Below, in pieces: positions 26,670 to 37,121 of a DNA stretch of 50,534 nucleotides. Position numbers and translations under genes: made by a program. The notes under the pieces are model-generated. The model saw only the letters and a list, made by a program, of their open reading frames with translations. It did not search any database and was not told the origin of the DNA. Origin of the DNA: Candidatus Meridianibacter frigidus (GTDB lineage: Bacteria; Vulcanimicrobiota; Vulcanimicrobiia; Vulcanimicrobiales; Vulcanimicrobiaceae); contig QHBJ01000036.1 in assembly GCA_003243975.1 (NCBI GenBank), forward strand, positions 1 through 50,534, in the 5' to 3' direction. The number at the start of each line of letters is the position of its first letter. Positions within the stretch are counted from its first letter, which is position 1.

Positions 26670-26978
26670 TTACTGTTCAAAGTAGTTCACGCCGCCGAGC
26701 TCGATCTTCTGGCCGGCCTTGAGGGTGACGATGGCCTTTTTCCAATCCGACTGCTTGCCGGACGTGCGCTTGGCAGAGCGCGCGAAGTTGCGCTTTTTGC
26801 CGCCCACGTTGACCGTGTTGATCTTGATAACGTTGACCTTGAAAATCTCTTCAATCGCATGACGAATCTGCGTCTTAGTGGCATGCGGATGAACCACGAA
26901 GCTGTACTGCTGGGTCAGAGCTCCCGCCATCGCTTTCTCGGTGATGCGCGGCGAAATAATGACGTCCCGTGCGTCCAT
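26670..26978 (-). CDS. rplW: 50S ribosomal protein L23
   Basis: 102 aa. [12 protein letters not shown] start and [16 protein letters not shown] core; docking site for SRP and trigger factor at the exit. ATG overlaps the rplD stop (TAATG). Confidence 0.97.
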   Translation of the reverse strand: MDARDVIISPRITEKAMAGALTQQYSFVVHPHATKTQIRHAIEEIFKVNVIKINTVNVGGKKRNFARSAKRTSGKQSDWKKAIVTLKAGQKIELGGVNYFEQ

Positions 26979-27667
26979 TAGAAGGCGCTCCGCTCCACGC
27001 TGCGTTCCGGTTTTTGGTTTTTCGTTAATTGGGCGTTGATTTCGTCGAAGGCCGCGCTCGTAAAGACCAGGCGGTTGAAACGCAGGACGTCTTTGACGTC
27101 CAGCGCCCCGGAGTGCGTAATGGCGACTTTGCGCAGATTGCGGCCCACGCGATGCAGATTTTCTCCGACGCCCTCATGCTCGTTTTGGCCGAACACGATT
27201 AGCGTCGTGTGCCCTCGCTTTGCATCTTGCGGGGTGCCGTAGAGCAAGGACGCCAAATCACGGGTCTTCTCGAGCTTGAACGAGCCCGTATCCAGAAGCG
27301 TCACCGCATCGTTCTTCAAGCGGTCGGCCAACGCTGCGATGAAAGCTAAGCGCCGCTCTTTCTTGTTGAGATCCGTTTCGTAACTGCGTGGTTTGGGTCC
27401 AAATACGACGCCGCCGTGCCGCCATTGCGGCGAGCGGATGGATCCCTGGCGCGCGCGCCCGGTGCCCTTCTGGCGCCACGGCTTTCTTCCGCCGCCGCGC
27501 ACTTCGTCCCGCCGCAAGGTGGACGCGGTCCCCATGCGCGGACTGGCCATCTCGCGGAACACCGCTCGGAAGATCGTATTGGTATGCGCGCTATAGTCCG
27601 CAGCAAAAAGGTCGGGAATCTGCACTTCGCCTACGGTCTTTCCGGTGACGTCGATTACGTTCGGCAT
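26978..27667 (-). CDS. rplD: 50S ribosomal protein L4
   Basis: 229 aa. The tunnel loop [19 protein letters not shown] and [20 protein letters not shown] are diagnostic. L4 represses the S10 operon in E. coli. Its start directly follows the rplC stop. Confidence 0.97.
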   Translation of the reverse strand: MPNVIDVTGKTVGEVQIPDLFAADYSAHTNTIFRAVFREMASPRMGTASTLRRDEVRGGGRKPWRQKGTGRARQGSIRSPQWRHGGVVFGPKPRSYETDLNKKERRLAFIAALADRLKNDAVTLLDTGSFKLEKTRDLASLLYGTPQDAKRGHTTLIVFGQNEHEGVGENLHRVGRNLRKVAITHSGALDVKDVLRFNRLVFTSAAFDEINAQLTKNQKPERSVERSAF

Positions 27668-28315
27668 TTACTTCGCGCCCTGGGCGGGCTTGCAACCGGG
27701 CTTCACGGTGGCGCGGACGATGACCAAACCATTCTTTGCGCCGGGGACGGGTCCGCGCAGCAGCAAGACGTTGCGCTCGGCATCGGCGCGGACGACCTCT
27801 AGATTCTGGTGAGTCGTCCGGTCCACGCCATAGTGTCCGGGGCGGCGGGCGCCTTTGGGAACACGCCCGGCATTTGTATCCCCGTTGGAGGCGGGCTGGC
27901 GATGGATCATCGAGCCGTGGCTTGCGCCGCCGCCTGAGAAGTTGTGCCGTTTGATGCCGCCGGCGAAGCCGTGGCCCTTGGAAATACCGACTACATCGAC
28001 ACGGTCTCCGGCTTCAAAGTCCGCGGCCGTGACCGTCGCGCCGGCTTCGGCGCCTTCGATGCCCGTGCGAAATTCGCGAACGTGACGCTTGGGCTCGGCT
28101 CCATTCTTCTTATAGTGTCCCGCCAGCGCACTGCTAACGCGGCCCTTCTTCACCGCTCCAAACGCAAGGGAGACGGCATCGTAGCCGTGCTTCTCGGCAG
28201 TCTTGCGCTCGACCACGGTACAGGGACCGGCTTCGATCACGGTCACAGGAACAGAACGTCCGTTCTCCGTGAACACGCTGGTCATCCCGACCTTGCGGCC
28301 AAGGATATTTTTCAC
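27668..28315 (-). CDS. rplC: 50S ribosomal protein L3
   Basis: 215 aa, GTG start. GRKVGMTSVFTENGRSVPVTVIEAGPC and the GHGFAGGIKRHNFSGGGASHGS region are typical. First gene of the rplC...rpmJ unit here; rpsJ, which normally precedes it, is 3.2 kb away behind inserted genes. Confidence 0.97.
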   Translation of the reverse strand: MKNILGRKVGMTSVFTENGRSVPVTVIEAGPCTVVERKTAEKHGYDAVSLAFGAVKKGRVSSALAGHYKKNGAEPKRHVREFRTGIEGAEAGATVTAADFEAGDRVDVVGISKGHGFAGGIKRHNFSGGGASHGSMIHRQPASNGDTNAGRVPKGARRPGHYGVDRTTHQNLEVVRADAERNVLLLRGPVPGAKNGLVIVRATVKPGCKPAQGAK

Positions 28316-28457
28316 GTCCTCGTCCTAGTTCGTAAGTGCGGGCCAAGTAAACTGACCCTGGCGTACAGATTTTTGTTCCATCGGACGCGGCGTATGAGGG
28401 CCGCGGCCGTCCGGACCACAACTTCGGAAGTTTATCATGCGGCCACCGCAGGGTCAA
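28316..28457 (-). promoter_or_regulatory. promoter and leader of the rplC operon
   Basis: TTGACC (28452-28457), 17 nt, TAAACT (28429-28434; 4/6). Transcription would start near 28422 and leave a ~107-nt leader with a GC-rich imperfect hairpin (CGGACG...CGTCCG arms around 28385-28415). No ORF fits in it. The promoter makes sense of the missing rpsJ upstream. Confidence 0.65.
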
Positions 28458-28480
28458 GCGACATAGACCGAAGGACTCGG

Positions 28481-28930
28481 CTATTTGGGAATCGGGATTC
28501 CGTTCGGGCAGTATGCCATGTGAACCGCGTGCGAAACATAGTAGGCATGCACGTCATAATGCGGGATCGGATAGCCCTCATGCCCATGGGGTTCGAACTC
28601 GACGTCCACGTGATCGATCCGGTAGCCCGTCAGGGGTTTCAGCATGTTTTCAAAGCTCTTGCCAACCGCGAAGGCCTTTCGGTCGATCATGATTTCCGTA
28701 AAGACCGGATGGCCTTTGTAGACTCCGTAGAAGGGGCCGACCGGAAGATAATTGGGATTGCCCCAATGCTCCCCCATCCCGATGATGCATGGCGACAGCA
28801 AGAGGGCGCCCCTCGGGATGCCACCGGGATGGGTTTTTGGCTGCGGAGGCAACTGCATGCCGCCCGGCGGTGCAGGTGTGGCAATTGCAAACATGCTTAC
28901 AAGCAGGACCAACCCCAACAATGATTTCAT
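28481..28930 (-). CDS. secreted protein, TTHB210-like (DUF5602) candidate
   Basis: 149 aa with a signal peptide (MKSLLGLVLLVSMFAIATPAPP). The mature part has MGEHWGNP, GKSFENML, and a His-rich end FEPHGHEGYPIPHYDVHAYYVSHAVH that recalls the DUF5602/TTHB210-like family; this assignment is from memory and moderate. The many histidines suggest metal binding (inference). AAGGAAG lies before ATG. It sits between rplC and the acyl-CoA dehydrogenase on the same strand. Confidence 0.65.
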   Translation of the reverse strand: MKSLLGLVLLVSMFAIATPAPPGGMQLPPQPKTHPGGIPRGALLLSPCIIGMGEHWGNPNYLPVGPFYGVYKGHPVFTEIMIDRKAFAVGKSFENMLKPLTGYRIDHVDVEFEPHGHEGYPIPHYDVHAYYVSHAVHMAYCPNGIPIPK

Positions 28931-28971
28931 CGGTCTTCCTTCAGAGCGGGCGAAGTGTCCAGCTTTTGCGG

Positions 28972-29011
28972 AGGAGGGTTTTCCGCTCTTTTGAACCGCG
29001 GCGACCCTCCT
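28972..29011 (-). other. long-stem hairpin in the 5' region of the secreted-protein gene
   Basis: AGGAGGGT (28972-28979) and ACCCTCCT (29004-29011) pair perfectly over 8 bp, with part of the 24-nt interior (CCGC/GCGG) able to extend the fold. It lies about 40 nt before the ATG at 28930, in a 226-nt gap where no gene and no convincing promoter is seen. Confidence 0.35.
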
Positions 29012-29156
29012 GCGTTGTACGGCTCGCGAAAGCTATCAATCCATTCACGTCAACGCTTTTCCATCGTGGCTACGCGGGATGGCAACCGCCGGTCAGCACG
29101 CCCTTTTGGAATGTTGCGGCATGGCACCGCTAAACGCAGGACTTGGCTTTTCTTTG

Positions 29157-30323
29157 CTAGGTGAAAGCGGGTTTTCCGGTAATCGCCTGTCCCAGAATCA
29201 ACGTGTGTATTTCGCTGGTGCCCTCGTAGGTCAGCACCGACTCCAGATTGTTCATGTGGCGGATGACCGGGTATTCGAGGGTCACGCCGTTCGCGCCTAA
29301 AATGGTGCGCGCCTCACGCGCGATCTGCAGGGCCTCGCGCACGTTGTTCAGCTTTCCGAAACTCACGTGATCGGGTGCCGCGCGACCACCATCCTTCATG
29401 CGGCCGATATGGAGAGCAAGCAACGTTCCTTTTCCCAGTTCCAGCAGCATATCGACCAGCTTCTGTTGGGTGAGCTGAAATGCCGCGATGGGACGGTCGA
29501 ACTGCACACGCGTTTTGGCATAATCCAGCGCCGTTTCATAGCACGTCCGCGCGGCGCCCATCGACCCCCAAATGATTCCGTAGCGCGCCTCGTTCAGGCA
29601 CGCGAGCGGGCCTTTAAGACCGTGCACTTCGGGGAAGGCTGCGTCGGCAGGCAGGCGGCAATCGTGTAGCACCAGCTCGGAGGTGATGGACGCGCGCAGC
29701 GAGAGCTTGCGCTCGATGTCGTTCGCGGTAAAACCCTTCGTTTGCGCCGGTACGCAAAAACCACGGATTCCCTCGTCGGTCATGGCCCAGATCACTGCTA
29801 CGTCGGCAATCCCGCCGTTGGTGATCCACATCTTGGTTCCGTTCAGAATCCAGTCACCGCCGTCTCGCCGCGCCGAAGTGCGCATACCCGCAGGATTGCT
29901 GCCGAAATCGGCTTCGGTTAGTCCGAAGCAGCCGATTTTCTCACCCGCCGCCATCGGCGCCAGCCACTGCTGCTTCTGCTCTTCGCTGCCCCACCGATGA
30001 ATTGCGAACATGGCCAGCGATCCTTGTACCGACGCAAAGGAACGAACGCCGCTGTCGCCGGCTTCCAATTCCATACATGCAAGGCCGTAGGCAACCGCAC
30101 TTGCACCGGGACATCCGTATCCACTCAGATGCATCCCGAGCAAGCCGAGGCCCCCGAGATTGCGCGCGAGTTCTTTGGGCAGGAAACCTTGCTCGAACCA
30201 ATCCCCGATGCGCGGTAAAATCTGATCGGTTACGAATGCACGCACGGTGTCCCGGATCATGCGCTCTTCTTCGCTTAAGAGCGCATCGATCGCAAGAAAG
30301 TCGCGCGGGCTCGGAGTCTTCAG
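29157..30323 (-). CDS. gcdH: glutaryl-CoA dehydrogenase, probable CTG start
   Basis: Acyl-CoA dehydrogenase; oxidises and decarboxylates glutaryl-CoA to crotonyl-CoA. Visible: GCFGLTEADFGSNPAGM, WITNGGIADV, an Arg in VRSFASVQGSLAM at the position that binds the glutaryl carboxylate in human GCDH, and the C-terminal YEGTSEIHTLILGQAITG with the catalytic Glu. The first conventional start (30260) cuts the N-terminal helix; in frame upstream the codons give (L)KTPSPRDFLAIDALLSEEER, the normal GCDH beginning, starting at CTG 30323 that overlaps the SRPBCC stop as CTGA. Length is then 388 aa, normal. Enzyme call firm, start is inference. Confidence 0.87.
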   Translation of the reverse strand: MKTPSPRDFLAIDALLSEEERMIRDTVRAFVTDQILPRIGDWFEQGFLPKELARNLGGLGLLGMHLSGYGCPGASAVAYGLACMELEAGDSGVRSFASVQGSLAMFAIHRWGSEEQKQQWLAPMAAGEKIGCFGLTEADFGSNPAGMRTSARRDGGDWILNGTKMWITNGGIADVAVIWAMTDEGIRGFCVPAQTKGFTANDIERKLSLRASITSELVLHDCRLPADAAFPEVHGLKGPLACLNEARYGIIWGSMGAARTCYETALDYAKTRVQFDRPIAAFQLTQQKLVDMLLELGKGTLLALHIGRMKDGGRAAPDHVSFGKLNNVREALQIAREARTILGANGVTLEYPVIRHMNNLESVLTYEGTSEIHTLILGQAITGKPAFT

Positions 30324-30745
30324 CGCTTTAGAACGCGAGCGATCTTGTCGAACAGCGCTTCGATCGAGCGCTCGTTGGCATCTTCGAGCCGCCGCCAGAG
30401 AAGGCGGCCTTCGGTGTCGCTCAGCGTTGCTTCCACCCGGTGCTCAAGCTTCGTTTGTTTGCCCTCCGAGCTAAGGTAGAAGCCGTGCGTGCCATCTACG
30501 CCTTCATTTTGAATCCGCCATACGATCTTTTCCTCAGGAGCAACCTCGTCCAGGATCGCGTGGAAGCCATGATGCCACTCCTCCGTGCGCCCCGGTATTA
30601 GCGGCCCTGACGACCGCATGAACGGCTGCGATGCAAAGGGCCAGATGATGTCATTGGAGGTCCCCATGTCCACCAAAAGTTGGAAAATCCGGCGTTTCGT
30701 CCCGGAAAAAATCCGTTCACGCTTCTCTTGCAGAGGAATTGGCAT
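30320..30745 (-). CDS. SRPBCC (START-like) domain protein
   Basis: 141 aa from MPIPLQEKRERIFSGTKRRIFQLLVDMG; the fold is suggested by the N-terminal helix/strand, IPGRTEEWHHGFHAILDEVAPEEKIVWRI and the long C-terminal helix. It probably binds a hydrophobic ligand; no specific function can be read. The start is chosen to match family length; an open frame runs to 30823 but crosses the promoter of the divergent gene. Overlaps gcdH by 4 nt. Confidence 0.65.
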   Translation of the reverse strand: MPIPLQEKRERIFSGTKRRIFQLLVDMGTSNDIIWPFASQPFMRSSGPLIPGRTEEWHHGFHAILDEVAPEEKIVWRIQNEGVDGTHGFYLSSEGKQTKLEHRVEATLSDTEGRLLWRRLEDANERSIEALFDKIARVLKR

Positions 30746-30799
30746 TCGCGTGCTCTTCGCTGGGGCGCGGCAAAAATGCTTCGTTAACGCTCGGCCGGG

Positions 30800-30850
30800 T
30801 ATAATCCAGGGCGTCCCTCGCATTTGTCAACCGTTCATTTTTAAGGAGGA
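30800..30850 (+). promoter_or_regulatory. -10 box and ribosome site of the DUF4142 gene
   Basis: A perfect TATAAT (30800-30805) with only a poor -35, and a strong AAGGAGGA (30843-30850) three nt before ATG 30854. The start would be near 30812. Confidence 0.55.
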
Positions 30851-30853
30851 CCC

Positions 30854-31474
30854 ATGAAAGCAGCATCCCGAGCCACGTCGCTCTTCGGCTTCCTACTGGT
30901 CGCGGCGCTCGCCACGGCGAGCGCGCTTGCCGTAACGAACAACCTTGAAGTTACCAGCGCCGACAAAGATTTTGTCGCCAAAGCGATTCATGGAGGCGAC
31001 GTTGAGATTGGTCAGGCGCACCGCATGGCCAATAGCAAGGACGCCCAGGTTCGTCTCTTCGCACGTCTGATGATTCGCGACCACACTTCCGCGAACACCA
31101 AACTAGCCGCACTTGCCGAGCAATACGGGATCAAGTATCCGCAACGCTCGGTGCAATCCGCTGGCAGCGAATCGGGCGATTCGGCCTCGGCCAGCATCAG
31201 CGCAATGAAAACCGGCACGGCACATCCACCCGTTGGCTCCAGAACCATGACGCCTAGCGCGTACATGCAAAGCGAACTGACCGCCCACATGAAAACGATC
31301 GACTTGCTCAAAGGCGAAGTCAGCAACGGCACCAATCAGAACATCAAGAACTGGGTGGGCAACACGCTGCCGACTGTCCAAGGGCACCTGCTGATGATTA
31401 AGCAGTACTTGACCGGCCAAAAGATGACCATGCCGACGCCCGCTCCCGGTGCAAATAATCCGACGAGTCATTAG
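30854..31474 (+). CDS. DUF4142 (ferritin-like) secreted protein
   Basis: 206 aa with a signal peptide (1-~26, ATASALA). Residues ~37-190 form the helical DUF4142 pattern (DKDFVAKAIHGGDVEIGQAHRMA; LFARLMIRDHTSANTKLAALA; VQGHLLMIKQYL), with a Ser/Ala/Thr-rich linker near 100-130. These are periplasmic or exported helical bundles of unclear function. The only plus-strand gene inside the r-protein region; convergent with rpsJ. Confidence 0.85.
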   Translation: MKAASRATSLFGFLLVAALATASALAVTNNLEVTSADKDFVAKAIHGGDVEIGQAHRMANSKDAQVRLFARLMIRDHTSANTKLAALAEQYGIKYPQRSVQSAGSESGDSASASISAMKTGTAHPPVGSRTMTPSAYMQSELTAHMKTIDLLKGEVSNGTNQNIKNWVGNTLPTVQGHLLMIKQYLTGQKMTMPTPAPGANNPTSH

Positions 31475-31494
31475 TTCGCGGCAACTCTGAGCGC

Positions 31495-31532
31495 AGCAGC
31501 TCGTACTCCGGTCCAGGGTAGTACGGGCTGCT
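31495..31532. terminator. hairpin between convergent DUF4142 and rpsJ genes
   Basis: AGCAGC-T-CGTACT and AGTACG-G-GCTGCT pair over 12 bp with one mismatch and a 12-nt loop. It sits midway in the 83-nt convergent gap, so it could end both transcripts, but neither side has a U tract. Confidence 0.45.
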
Positions 31533-31557
31533 TCGTGCCGCCGCGGCGCGAGGCGCG

Positions 31558-31866
31558 TTAGGCCTTAAGTTCGATATCCACGCCGGCGGGCAGATCGAGA
31601 TGCATGAGCGCATCCATCGTTTTCGGCGATGCTTGAAGAATATCGATGAGCCGTTTATGCGTGCGCATCTCGAAGTGCTCTCGCGATTTCTTATCCACGT
31701 GCGGCGAGCGATTGACGCAGAAGCGGTTGATCTCCGTCGGCAACGGCACCGGTCCGCTAACGAAGGCGCCGGTGCGTTTGGCGGTGTCGACAATCCGTTC
31801 CGCCGACTGATCGAGCACCTTGTGGTCGTACGCCTTGAGACGAATCCGAATCTTCTGCTTAGCCAT
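31558..31866 (-). CDS. rpsJ: 30S ribosomal protein S10 (NusE)
   Basis: 102 aa, complete. [21 protein letters not shown] and [29 protein letters not shown] are diagnostic. Also NusE in antitermination. It is the last gene after tuf and does not lead into rplC. Confidence 0.98.
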   Translation of the reverse strand: MAKQKIRIRLKAYDHKVLDQSAERIVDTAKRTGAFVSGPVPLPTEINRFCVNRSPHVDKKSREHFEMRTHKRLIDILQASPKTMDALMHLDLPAGVDIELKA

Positions 31867-31877
31867 CTTAGCTTCGG

Positions 31878-33080
31878 TTAGTCCGAAACCGAGGTGACGA
31901 CGCCCGCACCCACGGTACGGCCGCCCTCACGAATTGCAAAACGCAGGCCCTCTTCACAGGCGATCGGCGTGATCAACTCCACGTCCATCGCGACATTGTC
32001 GCCGGGCATCACCATCTCGACACCTTCGGGCAGCTGGATGGTTCCCGTCACGTCGGTGGTACGAAAGTAAAACTGCGGGCGGTAGTTGGCGAAAAAGGGC
32101 GTGTGACGCCCGCCCTCTTCCTTCGAGAGTACGTACACCTCGGCTTTGAACTTTTTGTGCGGTTTGATCGAACCGGGCTTCGCCAGCACCTGACCGCGCT
32201 CAATATCGTTGCGCTCCACGCCACGCAGTAGCACGCCCACGTTATCGCCAGCGATGCCAACGTCCAGCAGCTTGCGGAACATTTCGATGCCGGTTACCAC
32301 CGACTTGCGCGTCTGCTCAGTCAAGCCGACGATCTCGACTTCTTCGCCGACCTTGATCTGACCGCGTTCCACGCGGCCGGTGCCTACGGTACCGCGGCCG
32401 GTAATGGTGAACACGTCTTCGACCGGCATGAGGAAGGGCTTGTCGACGGCGCGTTCAGGATTAGGGATGTATTCATCCACCGTATCCATCAGTTTGAAGA
32501 TCGCGGCCGCATCGGGGTCGTCGCGCTTTCCGCTGGAGTTGAGCGCCTTGAGCGCCGAACCTCGGATGATCGGGGTCTTCTCGCCAGGAAACTCGTATTG
32601 GTCGAGCAGCTCGCGGATCTCCATTTCGACCAGTTCGAGCAGCTCTTCGTCGTCAACCATGTCGCACTTGTTGAGAAACACGACGATGTACGGAACTCCA
32701 ACTTGCTTCATTAGCAGAATGTGCTCGCGCGTCTGCGGCATGGGTCCGTCGGTCGCCGAGACGACCAGAATTGCGCCATCCATTTGTGCGGCGCCGGTAA
32801 TCATATTCTTGATGTAATCGGCGTGACCGGGACAGTCCACGTGGGCGTAATGACGCTTGGCCGTCTCGTACTCTTGATGTGAAATGGCGATCGTAATGCC
32901 GCGCTCCTTCTCTTCAGGAGCGTTGTCGATATCGTCGACATTGCGTTTAGCGATGCTCGAGTTCTCGGTCGCCAAGCAGTTGATAATAGCCGCAGTCAGG
33001 GTTGTCTTACCGTGGTCGACGTGCCCCGTGGTGCCGATATTAACGTGCGGTTTGCTCCGTTCGAATTTCGCCTTAGCCAT
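31878..33080 (-). CDS. tuf: elongation factor Tu
   Basis: 400 aa GTPase that delivers aminoacyl-tRNA. GHVDHGKT (19-26), [24 protein letters not shown] and the C-terminal [10 protein letters not shown] are all present. Eleven nt before rpsJ and expressed from its own promoter. Confidence 0.99.
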   Translation of the reverse strand: MAKAKFERSKPHVNIGTTGHVDHGKTTLTAAIINCLATENSSIAKRNVDDIDNAPEEKERGITIAISHQEYETAKRHYAHVDCPGHADYIKNMITGAAQMDGAILVVSATDGPMPQTREHILLMKQVGVPYIVVFLNKCDMVDDEELLELVEMEIRELLDQYEFPGEKTPIIRGSALKALNSSGKRDDPDAAAIFKLMDTVDEYIPNPERAVDKPFLMPVEDVFTITGRGTVGTGRVERGQIKVGEEVEIVGLTEQTRKSVVTGIEMFRKLLDVGIAGDNVGVLLRGVERNDIERGQVLAKPGSIKPHKKFKAEVYVLSKEEGGRHTPFFANYRPQFYFRTTDVTGTIQLPEGVEMVMPGDNVAMDVELITPIACEEGLRFAIREGGRTVGAGVVTSVSD

Positions 33081-33211
33081 TTAAATCGCTATCTTCCTTA
33101 TTTTCAATCACTCAGAGTGTAGGTTGTATCGCGCGCGAAGTGGGGAACGCGCGGTGGTCGCATTGATGCAAAGGCCGGCCCCGAGGGTGCCGGCGCAGGT
33201 ATGACTTAGGG

Positions 33212-33241
33212 AATATATCAGGCCGTCCTGCGTCCTGTCAA
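33212..33241 (-). promoter_or_regulatory. tuf promoter
   Basis: TTGACA (33236-33241, perfect), 18 nt, TATATT (33212-33217, 5/6), starting 15 nt behind the fusA stop. The ~125-nt leader contains GCCGGC...GCCGGC and CGCGCG repeats and AAGGAAG before ATG 33080. It lets tuf-rpsJ be made in excess over fusA. Confidence 0.8.
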
Positions 33242-33256
33242 CGCGCGGCGCCGCCA

Positions 33257-35347
<2,091 letters not shown>

Positions 35348-35365
35348 TAGGTTTTTGCGGTCGAA

Positions 35366-35836
35366 TTACCAGCGGTAGTGCGCGAACGCTTTGTTGGCTT
35401 CAGCCATCTTGTGCGTGTCTTCGCGCTTCTTTATGGCAGCGCCCAAATTGTTGGCGGCATCCATCAGCTCGCCCGCAAGCTTCTCTTGCATGGAGTGGCC
35501 CGCGCGCTTGCGAGCAAAGGTGATAAGCCAGCGCATCGCCATGGCCTGGCGGCGATCCGGGCGTACCTCCATCGGAACCTGGTAGGTGGCTCCGCCGACC
35601 CGCCGCGGTCGCACTTCCACCAGCGGCATCGCGTTGGAGAGCGCCTGCGAGAAAACGTCCATAGGGTCGCGCCCCATCTTCTGCTCGACGATCTGCAGCG
35701 CGTCGTAACAGATTCGCTCGGCCGTAGATTTTTTGCCCTGCAGCATCACCTTATTAATGAAGCGCGCGAGCACTTTGGAGTTGAACTTGGGGTCGGGTAG
35801 GATCTGCCGCTTGGTTGCGGGGCCTTTGCGTGGCAT
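35366..35836 (-). CDS. rpsG: 30S ribosomal protein S7
   Basis: 156 aa, complete. [20 protein letters not shown] and [20 protein letters not shown]; in E. coli it represses the str operon. Seven nt behind rpsL. Confidence 0.98.
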   Translation of the reverse strand: MPRKGPATKRQILPDPKFNSKVLARFINKVMLQGKKSTAERICYDALQIVEQKMGRDPMDVFSQALSNAMPLVEVRPRRVGGATYQVPMEVRPDRRQAMAMRWLITFARKRAGHSMQEKLAGELMDAANNLGAAIKKREDTHKMAEANKAFAHYRW

Positions 35837-35843
35837 ATCTCTC

Positions 35844-36284
35844 TTACTTCTTGGCGGTGCGCTTGGCGCCGTATTTCGAGCGGCCTTGCTTGCGGTTGGC
35901 GGTGCCCGAGGTATCGAGCGTGCCGCGAATGATGTGATAGCGAACCCCAGGCAAATCTTTCACGCGGCCGCCCCGAATGAGGACGACGCTGTGCTCTTGC
36001 AGATTATGCCCGATGCCCGGGATGTAGGCAGTAACCTCTTCGCCGTTAGTGAGGCGTACGCGAGCCACTTTCCGCAGCGCGGAATTCGGCTTTTTGGGCG
36101 TAATGGTCTTAACTTGGGTGCACACGCCCCGGCGCTGTGGATTCCCCGTCACCTCGAAGGTGCGAAGCGGCAGATCCGGATGCCCCGGCTTTGGTCCGGT
36201 TTGGACAACGCGAAAGGCCGGAGTCTTGACCTTCTTCTGAATTTTCTCGCGGCCTTGACGGACCAGTTGGCTAATGGTCGGCAC
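35844..36284 (-). CDS. rpsL: 30S ribosomal protein S12 with an internal insert
   Basis: 146 aa against ~124 in E. coli. [11 protein letters not shown] start, [10 protein letters not shown] and [20 protein letters not shown] decoding-site loop, then [15 protein letters not shown]. Between P22 and P49 about 24 residues ([20 protein letters not shown]) are inserted where E. coli has two or three. First gene of the str run; leader of ~50 nt. Confidence 0.97.
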   Translation of the reverse strand: MPTISQLVRQGREKIQKKVKTPAFRVVQTGPKPGHPDLPLRTFEVTGNPQRRGVCTQVKTITPKKPNSALRKVARVRLTNGEEVTAYIPGIGHNLQEHSVVLIRGGRVKDLPGVRYHIIRGTLDTSGTANRKQGRSKYGAKRTAKK

Positions 36285-36340
36285 TCAATCTCCCTACACA
36301 CAAAAATCAGCCGCACCGCAGGGTGGGCCGGAACCCCGGG

Positions 36341-36369
36341 ATTATAGCAAGGCGGCCCAGGGCCGTCAA
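36341..36369 (-). promoter_or_regulatory. str operon (rpsL) promoter
   Basis: TTGACG (36364-36369), 17 nt, TATAAT (36341-36346, perfect), start near 36334. The TGA stop of the upstream membrane protein gene forms part of the -35 box (GTT TGA CGG). Confidence 0.88.
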
Positions 36370-37034
36370 ACGCTTTTGCGCGGCGAACGGATCAGTTCGA
36401 GAGCCACGGCCGCCATCCACACCATCAGCGGTACCACGCCGATGATCATCGTACCGATGCCGCCCAGCGCCATGAAGCCACCGGTGAAGAAGAGCGAGAG
36501 CGATTTTATGGTGGCTCCAGCCGCAGCCGCGTATCCCAAGGTGACGAGCCAGGGCGGCAGCGTACCGTGGCGTCTCGCGCTCAGACTGGTTGCAAAGACC
36601 ATGACGATAAGCGGAATAAAGATGAAGGTGCTGGCCATCGTGTAGGTATCGAAGAGCACCCGCACGCCGATCAGGCTGATGTCTTGCGGCCGGAAACCCA
36701 ATGAGCCCTGGAGCATGCCGGTCGCCAGTGCCAAGATGCCCGCCGCCATTCCGGCGACCAGCATGTAGGTCGGCAGGCCGTCGTCCAAATCGGCTGTGGC
36801 GCGCAGAAAGCTGCGCAGCTGAACGACAAACCAGAAGAAGAATGCACTCTCGGGCAGGGTAAGCCACGCCCCCACAAGCCAGAGCGTCCGATGCACGAAG
36901 ACGAAGTCTCCAACATCGCCGGCGGGCCAGGTAATCAGGGGCGGAATGCCGTTGAGGAAAAGCCCGACAACCGAGATGAGCACAAAGGCGATGCCGGCAT
37001 AGCCGGCCGAGCGTTCGACGTGGACGTTTGGCAT
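36366..37034 (-). CDS. six-helix membrane protein of unknown function
   Basis: 222 aa, about six hydrophobic segments (for example GIAFVLISVVGLFLN, MLVAGMAAGILALATGML, FIFIPLIVMVFAT, IGTMIIGVVPLMVWMAAVALEL). ATG 37034 is preferred because GGAGGG lies 9 nt upstream; the frame is open to 37103. The layout recalls DUF4386-type proteins, not firmly. Divergent from the acyltransferase. Confidence 0.7.
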   Translation of the reverse strand: MPNVHVERSAGYAGIAFVLISVVGLFLNGIPPLITWPAGDVGDFVFVHRTLWLVGAWLTLPESAFFFWFVVQLRSFLRATADLDDGLPTYMLVAGMAAGILALATGMLQGSLGFRPQDISLIGVRVLFDTYTMASTFIFIPLIVMVFATSLSARRHGTLPPWLVTLGYAAAAGATIKSLSLFFTGGFMALGGIGTMIIGVVPLMVWMAAVALELIRSPRKSV

Positions 37035-37121
37035 GCAGCACGCCCTCCCGGGCGGTTGAATAACCCTTAAACGGCGGCTGCAGGTAGCCCTCGCTCGAAC
37101 CAATCGCCAAAGAGAGAGGCC

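Noticed and set aside
27944-28924. Long plus-strand frame (326 codons) opposite rplC and the secreted-protein gene
   Set aside because: It is antisense to two certain genes, has no ribosome site and its protein resembles nothing; GC-rich DNA leaves such frames open.
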